DNA from: Pseudomonas faucium
GTDB lineage: Bacteria > Pseudomonadota > Gammaproteobacteria > Pseudomonadales > Pseudomonadaceae
Direction of reading: 5' to 3'
DNA: 64,000 nt
Assembly: GCF_021602585.1 (NCBI RefSeq)
Contig: NZ_BQIP01000007.1
Location: 124,001 to 188,000 of the forward strand
Position 1 is the stretch's first letter. Every line of letters begins with the position of its first letter. This document shows positions 37,555 through 46,417 of this stretch, one piece after another. The notes under the pieces were generated by a model. It had not been told where the DNA came from. It searched no databases and worked only from the letters and a program-made list of their open reading frames with translations. The position numbers and the translations under genes were made by a program.

Positions 37555-38292
37555 TCAAAAGCCATGCTGGCGCAACAACCGCGCATAGCTGCCATCGGCC
37601 TTCATCGCCGCAATGGCCCGTTCGAAGCGTTCGACGATCTGCTGGTGCTCGGGATGCTTCAGGCTCACCAGAATATGCAGGGTATTCTCCGCCAGCGGCG
37701 GCCCCACCAGCGTCACGCCATCGCGCACCTGCTGCGGCTCGCGCTGCAGGTTGTAGCGCGCCACGTACTCATCCTCCACCGCCAGGTTCACCCGCCCTGC
37801 CGCCAGCATGCGCACGGCCGTGGAGAAGTTGCGCACCTGCACCTTGTGCAGGCGGCTGTCGTCATCGAACACCGGCGAGTAGGCGTAGTCGCGCACCACG
37901 GCAATGCTGTAGGGGTACAGGTCGCTCTGCTGCTGGTAGCGGAAGTTGTCGCCCTTGCGCTTGAGCAGGCGAATACGGTTGTTCAGGTAGCCCTTGGAAA
38001 ACTGGCCGACCTGCGCCCGCGAGTCGTTGTACCAGGTGTTGATCAGCACGTCGTAGCGCCCTTCGCCAATGCCCATCAGCGCTCGCGCCCAGGGCACTTC
38101 CTCGTAGCCGCTGGCATAACCCGCACGTGTCAGCGCTGTAGTGACCAGGCTGGTGGCCAGGCCACCGCCGGGCATGCCGCTGTCGGTGAACGGCGGCCAG
38201 TTGTCGGCCACCAGCCGCAGCTTTTCCTGGCCCAGGGCAGGTGCTGTCAGCATCACGCCCAACAATCCCAACGCGTAAAGCAGTGGCCGCAT
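37555..38292 (-). CDS. Periplasmic solute-binding protein family 3, orphan
   Basis: A 245-residue protein with a signal peptide (MRPLLYALGLLGVMLTAPAL, cut near ALG-QEK). An SBP_bac_3-type domain follows, with LRLVADNWPPFTDSGMPGGG, EVPWARALMGIGEGRYDVLI and AVEDEYVARYNLQRE. Such proteins bind amino acids or related small solutes. No permease or ATPase gene is near, so it may serve a remote transporter or a sensor. AAAGGA lies about 8 nt before the ATG at 38292. It converges on yccS. Confidence 0.8.
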   Translation of the reverse strand: MRPLLYALGLLGVMLTAPALGQEKLRLVADNWPPFTDSGMPGGGLATSLVTTALTRAGYASGYEEVPWARALMGIGEGRYDVLINTWYNDSRAQVGQFSKGYLNNRIRLLKRKGDNFRYQQQSDLYPYSIAVVRDYAYSPVFDDDSRLHKVQVRNFSTAVRMLAAGRVNLAVEDEYVARYNLQREPQQVRDGVTLVGPPLAENTLHILVSLKHPEHQQIVERFERAIAAMKADGSYARLLRQHGF

Positions 38293-38479
38293 GCTGAAGT
38301 CCTTTTGCAGAGGGGGCACACGTGATGAAAGGCATCTGCAAACGAGAGTACACAAAGCCGTGGCGCAGGGCAGCGGCCAATAGTGTCATTTAGCCTCTAT
38401 TTTGGCCGAACCCATCTGCCACTCGTCGCCGGCCAGCAGATTTGCGATGATCGACGATCATTTTCAGGAGTTACCCGCC

Positions 38480-38932
38480 ATGTCCATCGAATGGGTCTGC
38501 AAGCACCACACTGATCTGAGCAAGGAGCAGCTCTACGCCATCCTGCAGTTGCGCACCGAAGTGTTCGTGGTGGAGCAGCGCTGCGCCTACCAGGAAGTCG
38601 ACGGCCAGGACCTGGCAGGCGATACCCTGCACCTGATGGCGTGGCAGGAAGACCAGCTGCTGGCCTACCTGCGCCTGCTCGATCCGCAGTCCCAGGGTGG
38701 CGACGTGGTCATTGGCCGCGTGGTGACGGCGCCGCAGGCGCGCGGGCTGAAGCTGGGCCACCCGCTGCTGCTCAAAGGGCTGGAAGCGGCCGCGCATTGC
38801 TGGCCGGGCACGCCGGTGTACCTGTCGGCGCAGGCGCACCTGCAGGGCTTCTATGGCCAGCACGGCTTCGAAGTGGTGGGCGAGCAGTACCTGGAAGACG
38901 ACATCCCCCACATCGGCATGCGCAAGGCCTGA
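38480..38932 (+). CDS. GNAT family N-acetyltransferase, ElaA-like
   Basis: A 150-residue single-domain protein. The N terminus LYAILQLRTEVFVVEQRCAYQEVD is the ElaA signature, and the acetyl-CoA site is IGRVVTAPQARGLKLGHPLLL. The substrate is unknown. CAGGAG precedes the ATG at 38480 by 10 nt. The gene is monocistronic and converges on the winged-helix gene. Confidence 0.85.
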   Translation: MSIEWVCKHHTDLSKEQLYAILQLRTEVFVVEQRCAYQEVDGQDLAGDTLHLMAWQEDQLLAYLRLLDPQSQGGDVVIGRVVTAPQARGLKLGHPLLLKGLEAAAHCWPGTPVYLSAQAHLQGFYGQHGFEVVGEQYLEDDIPHIGMRKA

Positions 38933-38942
38933 GCCCGGCAGC

Positions 38943-39239
38943 TCACGGGTAGCCGAGCACCTCGCGGATCTGGCGCAGGTGCCGGATGATCCACTGCTTG
39001 TCGATCGCCCCCCAGTCATGGATGCGGTAGTGCCCGGCGTGGTTGCGCGCCCCTTCCTGCTGCTCGAACTCGCAGACGATGTCCAGGTCGGCCAGGGCTG
39101 CGATGGTGTCCTGGGCGGTGCGCCGCGGCATGCCGGTGGCCTCCATCAGGGCCGGTACGCTGGTGGCGGTCTGGCTGTCGATCAGCCAGGCCACGTACAA
39201 ACGACGATAGAAGCTGCTCTTGGTCTTGCTCACTTCCAT
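38943..39239 (-). CDS. Small winged-helix DNA-binding protein
   Basis: A 98-residue protein. Residues about 8-60 (FYRRLYVAWLIDSQ, VPALMEATGMPRRTAQDTIAAL) read as a helix-turn-helix with recognition helix PRRTAQDTIAAL. The rest (HYRIHDWGAIDKQWIIRHL) completes a winged fold. I know it only as an uncharacterised pseudomonad protein. It is 12 bp downstream of the YgjP-type metallopeptidase gene, so the two are probably one transcript and may share a task. Confidence 0.7.
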   Translation of the reverse strand: MEVSKTKSSFYRRLYVAWLIDSQTATSVPALMEATGMPRRTAQDTIAALADLDIVCEFEQQEGARNHAGHYRIHDWGAIDKQWIIRHLRQIREVLGYP

Positions 39240-39251
39240 GCTGCGGGGTCC

Positions 39252-39752
39252 TTACAGGTTGCCTGGCAGTTCCCGATAGGTCAGGTACACGCGCAGGTCG
39301 AATTCCAGTTGGTGGTAGTCCGGTTCCATGTGCTGGCACAGCTGGTAGAACGCCTTGCTGTGGTCGCGCTCGCGCAGGTGCGCAAGCTCGTGCACCACGA
39401 TCATGCGCAGAAACGCCGGCGCCGCCTCCTTGAACAGCGAGGCGATGCGGATTTCCTTCTTCGCCTTGAGGTTGCCGCCCTGCACCCTGGACACCGCCGT
39501 GTTCAGGCCCAGGGCGCGGTGGGTGAGGTCCAGGCGGTTGTCGAACAGCACCTTGTCCAGCGGCGGCGCAGTACGCAGGTACTGCTGGCGCAGTTGCTGG
39601 GCGTAGTTGTACAGCGCCTTGTCGCTCTGCACGTCATGGCGGCCCGGGTAGCGCTGCTGCAGGTAGCCGCCCAGGCGGTCGCTGTCGATCATTTGCTGCA
39701 CCTGCTGTTGCAGGTGCGGCGGGTAGGCTTGCAAGTAGCGTAATACGGTCAT
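39252..39752 (-). CDS. YgjP-like (DUF45) metallopeptidase
   Basis: A 166-residue protein with the zinc motif HELAH at residues 121-125 (MIVVHELAHLRERDHSKAFY); His131 is the likely third ligand. The spacing HExxH-x5-H and the C-terminal WLM/YgjP-type end fit DUF45 proteins, whose substrates are largely unknown. The start at 39752 (MTVLRYLQAYPP) is preferred to one 13 codons upstream, which lies in an intergenic spacer. No signal peptide is seen, so it is cytoplasmic. Confidence 0.8.
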   Translation of the reverse strand: MTVLRYLQAYPPHLQQQVQQMIDSDRLGGYLQQRYPGRHDVQSDKALYNYAQQLRQQYLRTAPPLDKVLFDNRLDLTHRALGLNTAVSRVQGGNLKAKKEIRIASLFKEAAPAFLRMIVVHELAHLRERDHSKAFYQLCQHMEPDYHQLEFDLRVYLTYRELPGNL

Positions 39753-39791
39753 GGCACGGTTTTCGGCGTAACGAACGCCGATTCTAGCCAA

Positions 39792-41912
39792 TCAGGGCCG
39801 GGGCCAGGGAAAAATTGCCGGGAACTCGCTGGCGTGCGCCGCCGTCATCGGGTGGGCGACCAGAAAACCTTGCACGTAGGCACAGCCGTTGGCTTTCAGC
39901 CAGGCCGCCTGGGCCGGCGTTTCCACGCCTTCGGCGATGACCGTGATGCGATATTGCGCGCACAGGCCGATGACGCTGCGCACCAGCGCGGCATCGGCGG
40001 CCGAGTCCGGCAGGCGCGCCACCAGGTGGCGGTCCAGCTTCAAGGTATCGATCGGCAGGTCGCGCAGCATGCGCAGCGAGCAGTCACCGGCACCGAAGTC
40101 GTCCAGCGCCACCCTCACGCCCAGTTCGTGCACCCGGTGTATCTGCTTGATGGCCGCCTCGAGGTTGTCGGTCAGGGAAGTCTCCGCGACCTCCACCTCC
40201 AGCTGCGAGGGCACCAAATGGTACTCGTCGATCACCCGCCGCAGCTCATCGACCAGGCTGGGCATGGCGAATTGCGCCCGGCTCAGGCTGATGCCCAGCA
40301 CCAGGTCCGGCGCGAAACGCTCGCGCCAGGCGTGGCGCTGGGCCGCGCCCTGGCGGTAAATCCAGCTGGCCAGGCGGTTGATCAGGCGGGCCTCTTCCAG
40401 CAGGGGAATGAACAGCCCTGGCGGTACATCGCCCACACTGGGGTGCTGCCAGCGCAGCAAGGCCTCGAAGCCGCGCAGGTGCCCATCGGCGAAGCCGACC
40501 TGCGGCTGGTAGACCAGGCTGAAGTCCTGCGCCTCGACTGCCTGGCGCACGCTGTCTTCGAGCATCAACCGCGAACGCGCGCGGCCGTTGAGCTCCTGGT
40601 CGTAGAAGCGGTATTGCTGGCGCCCAGCCTGCTTGGCCGCATACATCGCCGCATCGGCGGCGCGCAGCAGGCCTTCCACCGTGGCCCCGCAGTCCGGGTA
40701 GGTGGCGATACCGATGCTCACGCCCAGGCTGACATCCAGGCCCTCCATCGGCTGCTGGATGGAAACCCGCTCCAGCAGTTGCTCGGCGAAGCGCCCGGCC
40801 TGTTCGGGGTACGGCAGGCTGTCGAACAGTGCGGTGAACTCGTCGCCGCCCATGCGCGCCAGCAGCGCCTCGCTGCCCAGGCAGTCCTTGAACTGCTCGG
40901 CCACCCAGCGCAATACCCGGTCACCGGCCTCATGCCCCAACGAATCGTTGATGCGCTTGAAGCCGTCCAGGTCCATGTACATCAGCGCCTGGGCCTTGCC
41001 GGAGCGCTCGTTGCGCAGCAGCACGCCTTCGGCGGCCTGGTAGAAGCCGCGGCGGTTGAGCAGCCCGGTGAGAGGGTCGGTTACCGCCTGGTATTCGAGC
41101 TGCTGGTGCAGGTTGCGCACCACCGACATGTCGAGCACCGTCACCACCATTGCCTGCTGGTCGGCGGGCAAGGGCGCACACGACAGCGCCACCGGCACCA
41201 GGTGGCCGCCCACCGTGCGCAAATGGGCGTCGTGCACCCGGAAGATGCGCCGTGCCAGGTAGGCCTGGTGGAAGTCGGAGTCGTGCCACAAGGTGGCATT
41301 GGGCAATTGCACCAGATCCAGCAGGTGCACGCTTTGAAGTTGCTCCACCGGCGCCTGGAGCAAGTGTGAAATGGCCGGGTTGGCGAAGCTGATGGTGCCC
41401 GAGGCATCGACCACCAGGATGCCCTCGGCGGCGTTTTCCAGGATCGAGGCATTGAAAGCCCGGGCCGCTTCCAGCTCGCGGGTCAGGCGCTGCAGCATGC
41501 GCCGGTTGCGCTGCTGGTCCAGTTGCGCCTGCACCTTGGGCTTGAGGATCTGCGGGTCGAACGGCTTGAACAGGTAATCCACCGCGCCACTGGCGTAGCC
41601 CTTGAGCACGGCGGCATCGGACTGCTCGTTGGCGGTGAGGAAGATGATCGGGGTGAGCCGGGTACGCTGGCTGCCACGCATCAGCCGGGCGACTTCGAAG
41701 CCGTCCATTTCCGGCATCTGCACATCCAGCAGCACCAGGTCGACATCGTGTTCGAGCAAGGCGCTCAAGGCTTCCGTCCCCGAGCTTGCCGTTAGCACTT
41801 GCCAATCGTTGCGCGCCAGCAATGCGCGCATGCTGATGAGGTTTTCCGGGTAATCATCCACCACCAGGAGCACAGATTTGCTCTCTGGGGGGTGAGGGTA
41901 AGCGCCATCCAT
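39792..41912 (-). CDS. Response regulator with PAS, GGDEF and EAL domains (c-di-GMP)
   Basis: A 706-residue protein. The receiver domain (about 13-125) has acidic pocket Asp19/Asp20, phospho-acceptor Asp63 and Lys116. A PAS domain follows (about 150-265). The GGDEF domain (about 275-440) has intact GGDEF at 355-359 and no RxxD inhibitory site at 346-349. The EAL domain (about 450-700) keeps Glu483-Ala-Leu, Glu577, Asp604-Asp605, Lys625, Glu661 and Gln681, but the usual metal-binding Asn (VNLS) is Ser542 (ISLS). It probably makes and/or degrades c-di-GMP on phosphorylation. No partner kinase is adjacent. Confidence 0.9.
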   Translation of the reverse strand: MDGAYPHPPESKSVLLVVDDYPENLISMRALLARNDWQVLTASSGTEALSALLEHDVDLVLLDVQMPEMDGFEVARLMRGSQRTRLTPIIFLTANEQSDAAVLKGYASGAVDYLFKPFDPQILKPKVQAQLDQQRNRRMLQRLTRELEAARAFNASILENAAEGILVVDASGTISFANPAISHLLQAPVEQLQSVHLLDLVQLPNATLWHDSDFHQAYLARRIFRVHDAHLRTVGGHLVPVALSCAPLPADQQAMVVTVLDMSVVRNLHQQLEYQAVTDPLTGLLNRRGFYQAAEGVLLRNERSGKAQALMYMDLDGFKRINDSLGHEAGDRVLRWVAEQFKDCLGSEALLARMGGDEFTALFDSLPYPEQAGRFAEQLLERVSIQQPMEGLDVSLGVSIGIATYPDCGATVEGLLRAADAAMYAAKQAGRQQYRFYDQELNGRARSRLMLEDSVRQAVEAQDFSLVYQPQVGFADGHLRGFEALLRWQHPSVGDVPPGLFIPLLEEARLINRLASWIYRQGAAQRHAWRERFAPDLVLGISLSRAQFAMPSLVDELRRVIDEYHLVPSQLEVEVAETSLTDNLEAAIKQIHRVHELGVRVALDDFGAGDCSLRMLRDLPIDTLKLDRHLVARLPDSAADAALVRSVIGLCAQYRITVIAEGVETPAQAAWLKANGCAYVQGFLVAHPMTAAHASEFPAIFPWPRP

Positions 41913-42063
41913 GCTGCTTCTCTTGTGTGACCGACTTCAACCTGCAATTGGATCCGATTAATACTCTAGACACCAGCCTGCAACACGCAATGCAATCAGA
42001 ACGCTATCAGTGAAGAAATCTAAGGGTAGTCGACTAACGGTCACCTGCTGGCATTTCGGCCAT

Positions 42064-42090
42064 AAAAAAACCCGCATTTCTGCGGGTTTT
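42064..42090 (-). terminator. Rho-independent terminator of fba
   Basis: On the minus strand, CCCGCA-GAAA-TGCGGG is followed by a run of seven T residues; it lies 18 bp after the fba stop. The sequence between this and the start of the response-regulator gene (41913-42063) shows no further clear feature. Confidence 0.88.
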
Positions 42091-42107
42091 CCGTACCGTT
42101 CAGCGGA

Positions 42108-43172
42108 TCAGTTGACCTTGGCGGCCAACTCACCTTTCAGGTAACGCTGGAACATGCCTTCCAGGGAGATCGGCTTGATCTTCGAGGCATTGCCGGCGGT
42201 GCCGAAGGCTTCGTAACGGGCGATGCACACGTCGCGCATGGCCTTGACGGTTTCACCGAAGAACTTGCGCGGGTCGAACTCGCTTGGGTTCTGGGCCATC
42301 AGGCGGCGCATGGCACCGGTGGAGGCCAGGCGCAGGTCGGTGTCGATGTTGACCTTGCGCACGCCGTGCTTGATGCCTTCGACGATTTCTTCGACCGGTA
42401 CGCCGTAGGTCTCTTTGATGTCGCCGCCGTACTGGTTGATGATCGCCAGCCACTCTTGCGGTACCGAGGAAGAACCGTGCATCACCAGGTGGGTGTTGGG
42501 GATGCGCTTGTGGATTTCCTTGATGCGGTCGATGGCCAGCACGTCACCGGTAGGCGGCTTGGTGAACTTGTAGGCACCGTGGCTGGTACCGATGGCGATG
42601 GCCAGGGCGTCGACCTGGGTCTTCTTGACGAAGTCGGCGGCCTCTTCCGGGTCGGTCAGCATCTGGCTGTGGTCCAGCACGCCTTCGGCGCCGATGCCGT
42701 CTTCTTCACCGGCCATGCCGGTTTCCAGCGAACCCAGGCAGCCCAGCTCGCCTTCGACCGACACGCCGCAGGCGTGGGCCATGGCAACGGTCTGCTGGGT
42801 AACGCGCACGTTGTACTCGTAGTCGGTCGGGGTCTTGCCGTCTTCGCCCAGCGAGCCGTCCATCATCACCGAGCTGAAGCCCAGCTGGATCGAGCGCTGG
42901 CACACGTCAGGGCTGGTGCCGTGGTCCTGGTGCATGCACACCGGGATGTGCGGGAATTCTTCGATGGCAGCCAGGATCAGGTGGCGCAGGAACGGCGCAC
43001 CGGCGTATTTGCGAGCACCGGCGGAGGCCTGGACGATGACCGGAGAGTCGGTCTTGTCGGCCGCTTCCATGATGGCGCGCATCTGCTCGAGGTTGTTGAC
43101 GTTGAAAGCCGGAACGCCGTAACCGAACTCGGCGGCGTGGTCCAGCATCTGGCGCATGCTAATGAGTGCCAT
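42108..43172 (-). CDS. fba: Class II fructose-bisphosphate aldolase
   Basis: A 354-residue zinc-dependent aldolase of the long class II (Calvin-type) group. It has [15 protein letters not shown] at the N terminus, zinc ligands in [12 protein letters not shown], and [20 protein letters not shown] with the metal/phosphate loop. It splits or forms fructose 1,6-bisphosphate; in pseudomonads, which lack phosphofructokinase, it works mainly in gluconeogenesis and the EDEMP cycle. The start at 43172 gives the conserved [13 protein letters not shown]. It ends the tktA-epd-pgk-fba cluster. Confidence 0.96.
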   Translation of the reverse strand: MALISMRQMLDHAAEFGYGVPAFNVNNLEQMRAIMEAADKTDSPVIVQASAGARKYAGAPFLRHLILAAIEEFPHIPVCMHQDHGTSPDVCQRSIQLGFSSVMMDGSLGEDGKTPTDYEYNVRVTQQTVAMAHACGVSVEGELGCLGSLETGMAGEEDGIGAEGVLDHSQMLTDPEEAADFVKKTQVDALAIAIGTSHGAYKFTKPPTGDVLAIDRIKEIHKRIPNTHLVMHGSSSVPQEWLAIINQYGGDIKETYGVPVEEIVEGIKHGVRKVNIDTDLRLASTGAMRRLMAQNPSEFDPRKFFGETVKAMRDVCIARYEAFGTAGNASKIKPISLEGMFQRYLKGELAAKVN

Positions 43173-43272
43173 TGTGTATCTCTCTCCCGACAAGCGTCGT
43201 TTGTTTCGTGCAAGCCTGCCGCAGGGGCGGTTGCTGTTCAAGTAGTGTGGGCCGCCTGCGCGGCCCGGCCAG

Positions 43273-43602
43273 TCACGGTGCCTTGCAGCCCCGCCCTATC
43301 AGATCGTTGGTTGCCACCCAGTACACCAGGCCTTCGTCGCCCTTGGTGTGGAAGGCCAGCACGCCATCGCTGTACATCGCCCCCGAGGCGCTCGGCTCGG
43401 ACTTGAGCCGGTAGACCTGGTCGCCGCCGCCGAGGCGAACGTCGACCGAATCCTGTTGCGCATCGGCGAAGCGCCAGAGCACCTCGGCCTGGCTGTCGCA
43501 GACCCAGCGGGTCCAGTTGTCTGCCGGGGCGGGCTGCGCCGGCTGCAGCAGCGAGCATCCTGCCAGTGTCGCCAGGGCCGTCACGGCCAAGAGCGCTTTC
43601 AT
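43273..43602 (-). CDS. mliC: MliC-like lipoprotein (C-type lysozyme inhibitor)
   Basis: A 109-residue lipoprotein. The signal sequence ends in the lipobox LAGC (Cys16 with the ATG at 43602). The mature part has [13 protein letters not shown] and the MliC signature [17 protein letters not shown] followed by HTKGDEG, whose Ser and Lys insert into the lysozyme active site in known inhibitors. A terminal Cys (RGC) can pair with the WVC Cys. GGAG lies upstream. It sits between pgk and fba, with a REP pair just upstream. Confidence 0.8.
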   Translation of the reverse strand: MKALLAVTALATLAGCSLLQPAQPAPADNWTRWVCDSQAEVLWRFADAQQDSVDVRLGGGDQVYRLKSEPSASGAMYSDGVLAFHTKGDEGLVYWVATNDLIGRGCKAP

Positions 43603-43618
43603 CACGTTACTCCGCTAG

Positions 43619-43739
43619 GGGTCGCTGCGCGACCCAATCGCCGGCAAGCCGGCTCCCACAGGTCAAGCGCTGCTCCCGAGGTCAGCGCTGTACCTTGTGG
43701 GAGCCGGCTTGCCGGCGATTGGGCCGCACAGCGGCCCCT
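43619..43739. repeat. REP pair, family A, with flanking covarying hairpins
   Basis: REP copies at 43637-43659 and 43697-43719 in inverse orientation. Outer stems are GGGTCGC-TGC-GCGACCC (43619-43635) and GGGCCGC-ACA-GCGGCCC after the second copy. It fills the gap between mliC and the 72-residue lipoprotein gene. Confidence 0.88.
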
Positions 43740-43782
43740 TGTTCAAGACCACAAAACAGCCTTCAGGTTGCCTGCCGCCCGA

Positions 43783-44001
43783 TCAAGGGCAGCCCGGCGC
43801 CTGGCGCTGGTGCTCTTCATCGTATTTTTCCAGGCCTTCGGGGCCCACGCGCTTGCTGATCACCGGCACGGTTTCAGCCTGCCATTCGGACTGGTAGCAA
43901 CCACCCTTGGGCGCTTGCGCCGGGTCGCCGTCCGGCGTCGGGCCGCTGGAGCATGCGCTCAGCAGGCCCGCCACGATCATCACAGGCAATCGCTTGACCA
44001 T
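43783..44001 (-). CDS. Small hypothetical lipoprotein
   Basis: A 72-residue protein. MVKRLPVMIVAGLLSACSSG is a lipoprotein signal with lipobox LSAC (Cys17). The mature part is short and polar, with CYQSEWQAETVPVISKRVGP and a terminal Cys (QAPGCP) that could form a disulphide. Function is unknown. The ATG at 44001 has GGGAG 7 nt upstream. It starts 32 bp after the pgk stop and is probably co-transcribed with pgk. Confidence 0.7.
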   Translation of the reverse strand: MVKRLPVMIVAGLLSACSSGPTPDGDPAQAPKGGCYQSEWQAETVPVISKRVGPEGLEKYDEEHQRQAPGCP

Positions 44002-44033
44002 CAGGTCGCTCCCTTTGCCAGGCGCCGCCATTG

Positions 44034-45197
44034 TCAGGCTTTTGCCCGCTCTTCCAGGATCGCCACGGCCGGCAGTACCTTGCCTTCGACGAACTCGAGG
44101 AATGCACCGCCACCGGTAGAAATGTAGGAGATATCTTTGCTGACGCCATATTTATCGATGGCCGCCAGGGTGTCACCACCACCGGCGATGGAGAACGCAG
44201 CGCTTTCGGCGATGGCCTTGGCCAGCACCTGGGTGCCGTTGCCGAACTGGTCGAACTCGAACACACCGACCGGGCCGTTCCACAGGATGGTCTTGGACGA
44301 CTTCAGCAGCTCGGCGAAGTTGGCCGCGGTTTGCGGGCCGATGTCCAGGATCATGTCGTCAGCCGCCACGTCGGCGATGGCCTTGACGGTGGCTTCGGCG
44401 CTTTCGGCGAATTGCTTGGCCACCACCACGTCCACCGGCAGCGGCACGCTGACCTTGGCAGCGATGGCCTTGGCGGTTTCGACCAGGTCAGGCTCGTACA
44501 GCGACTTGCCAACCGGGTGGCCGGCTGCGGCAAGGAAGGTGTTGGCGATGCCGCCACCGACGATCAGCTGGTCGCACACCGTGCTCAAGCTGTTCAGCAC
44601 GTCCAGCTTGGTCGACACCTTGGAGCCGGCAACGATGGCCGCCATCGGCTTGGCCGGGGCTTTCAGGGCCTTGCCCAGGGCATCCAGTTCGGCGGCCAGC
44701 AACGGGCCAGCTGCGGCGACCTTGGCGAACTTGGCAACGCCGTGGGTCGAACCTTCGGCGCGGTGGGCGGTGCCGAAGGCGTCCATCACGAACACGTCGC
44801 ACAGGGCAGCGTATTTCTGCGCCAGCTCGTCGGCGTTCTTCTTCTCGCCCTTGTTGAAGCGCACGTTCTCGAACAGCACCAGGTCACCGGCCTTGACCTG
44901 GACGCCGTCCAGGTAGTCGGCAACCAGCGGCACGTCGCGGCCCAGGGCCTTGCTCAGGTAGTCGGCAACCGGCTTGAGGCTGTTCTCGGCCGAGAATTCG
45001 CCTTCGGTCGGGCGGCCCAGGTGCGAGCAGACCATTACCGCCGCGCCCTTTTCCAGGGCCAGCTTGATGGTCGGCAGCGCTGCCAGGATACGCGCGTCGC
45101 TGGTTACCACACCGTCCTTCACAGGCACGTTGAGGTCTTCGCGGATCAGTACGCGCTTACCTTGCAGGTCGAGGTCGGTCATCTTCAACACGGTCAT
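44034..45197 (-). CDS. pgk: Phosphoglycerate kinase
   Basis: A 387-residue enzyme of normal bacterial length. It has [15 protein letters not shown] at the N terminus (substrate contacts), [15 protein letters not shown], and the nucleotide-binding [13 protein letters not shown] near the C terminus. It interconverts 1,3-bisphosphoglycerate and 3-phosphoglycerate with ATP. The epd stop is 12 bp upstream, indicating an operon. Confidence 0.97.
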   Translation of the reverse strand: MTVLKMTDLDLQGKRVLIREDLNVPVKDGVVTSDARILAALPTIKLALEKGAAVMVCSHLGRPTEGEFSAENSLKPVADYLSKALGRDVPLVADYLDGVQVKAGDLVLFENVRFNKGEKKNADELAQKYAALCDVFVMDAFGTAHRAEGSTHGVAKFAKVAAAGPLLAAELDALGKALKAPAKPMAAIVAGSKVSTKLDVLNSLSTVCDQLIVGGGIANTFLAAAGHPVGKSLYEPDLVETAKAIAAKVSVPLPVDVVVAKQFAESAEATVKAIADVAADDMILDIGPQTAANFAELLKSSKTILWNGPVGVFEFDQFGNGTQVLAKAIAESAAFSIAGGGDTLAAIDKYGVSKDISYISTGGGAFLEFVEGKVLPAVAILEERAKA

Positions 45198-45209
45198 GAA
45201 TGCAGTCCT

Positions 45210-46271
45210 TCAGGGCTGTTTGGTGCGGGTTGGGTGGACGACGTGCAGATAGTGTTCGGCAACGTCGAGCATACGGTTGGCAAACCCCCATTCGTTGTCG
45301 AACCAAGCCAGCAGGTTCACCAGGCGAGGGCCTGAGACGCGAGTCTGGCTGGCATCGACGATCGCCGAATGCGGGTCGTGGTTGAAATCACAGCTGGCAT
45401 GGGGCAGCTCGGTATAGGCCAGCAAGCCTTTGAGCGGGCCTTCCAGCGCCGCCTCGCGCAGCACCCGGTTGACCTCGGCCGCGCTGGTGTCGCGGGCGGT
45501 CTGCAGGGTGATGTCCAGGCACGAGACGTTGACGGTCGGTACGCGTACCGCTTTGGCCTGGATTCGCCCGGCAAGTTCCGGCAGCAGGCGCTCGATACCC
45601 CGCGCAAGCCCGGTGGACACCGGAATCACCGACTGGAAGGCCGAGCGCGTGCGGCGCAGGTCTTCGTGGTGGTAGGCGTCGATCACCGGCTGGTCGTTCA
45701 TCGCCGAGTGAATGGTGGTGATCTGCACGTATTCGATGCCAAAGGCCTGGTCCAGCACGCGCAGCAGCGGCACGCCGCAGTTGGTGGTGCAGGAGGCGTT
45801 GGACACCAGGCGCTCGCTGCCGGTCAGGCAGGCCTGGTTGATGCCGTAGACCACCGTGGCATCCACATCCGCCTCGCTGGCCATGGGCTGGGAAAACAGC
45901 ACCCGCGGCGCGCCGGCATCGAGGAAGCGCTGGCCATCGGCGCGGGTGTGGTAGGCGCCGGAACATTCCAGCACCAGGTCGATATCCAGGGCCGCCCAGT
46001 CGACGCCCTCGGGGGTGGTACTGCGCAGCACTTTCACGCAGTCGCCATTGATATGCAGACAATCGCCGTCGACCTTCACCTCGCCGGGGAAACGCCCGTG
46101 GGTGGAGTCGAAGCGTGTCAGGTATTCAACGCTGGCCTGGTCGGCCAGGTCGTTCAGTGCAACGATCTCGAAACCGGCCTTGGCCCCACGCTCGAACAGT
46201 GCGCGCAAGACACAGCGGCCGATGCGGCCATAACCGTTGAGTGCAACTTTGTAGGGACGCGGGTGGGGCAT
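45210..46271 (-). CDS. epd: D-erythrose-4-phosphate dehydrogenase
   Basis: A 353-residue GAPDH-like enzyme. It has the NAD fold KVALNGYGRIGRCVLRAL, catalytic Cys in SNASCTTNCG with the partner His in TTIHSAMNDQP, and LAWFDNEWGFANRM. The Epd assignment rather than glyceraldehyde-3-phosphate dehydrogenase comes from the tktA-epd-pgk order and the HSAMNDQPVIDAYHHEDLRR segment. It makes 4-phosphoerythronate for pyridoxal 5'-phosphate synthesis. The ATG at 46271 gives the family N terminus (MPHPRPYKVALNG); the ribosome-binding site is weak. Confidence 0.92.
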   Translation of the reverse strand: MPHPRPYKVALNGYGRIGRCVLRALFERGAKAGFEIVALNDLADQASVEYLTRFDSTHGRFPGEVKVDGDCLHINGDCVKVLRSTTPEGVDWAALDIDLVLECSGAYHTRADGQRFLDAGAPRVLFSQPMASEADVDATVVYGINQACLTGSERLVSNASCTTNCGVPLLRVLDQAFGIEYVQITTIHSAMNDQPVIDAYHHEDLRRTRSAFQSVIPVSTGLARGIERLLPELAGRIQAKAVRVPTVNVSCLDITLQTARDTSAAEVNRVLREAALEGPLKGLLAYTELPHASCDFNHDPHSAIVDASQTRVSGPRLVNLLAWFDNEWGFANRMLDVAEHYLHVVHPTRTKQP

Positions 46272-46321
46272 TCGGTGGCTCGCTAACACAGGATGGCTGG
46301 TTGGGGCCGCGTTGCGGCCCA

Positions 46322-46385
46322 TCGCGACGCAAGGCCGCTCCTACAGAAGTACATCGTCCCCTGTAGGAGCGGCCTTGTGTCGCGA
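46322..46385. repeat. REP pair, family B, with flanking hairpins
   Basis: TCGCGACGCAAGGCCGCTCC plus TAC at 46322-46344 and its inverse at 46363-46385. The outer hairpins are GGGCCGC-GTT-GCGGCCC before and GAGGGC-AAA-GCCCTC after. It lies between the tktA stop and the epd start. Confidence 0.87.
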
Positions 46386-46417
46386 AACGAGGGCAAAGCC
46401 CTCGCCTTACGCCTCTA

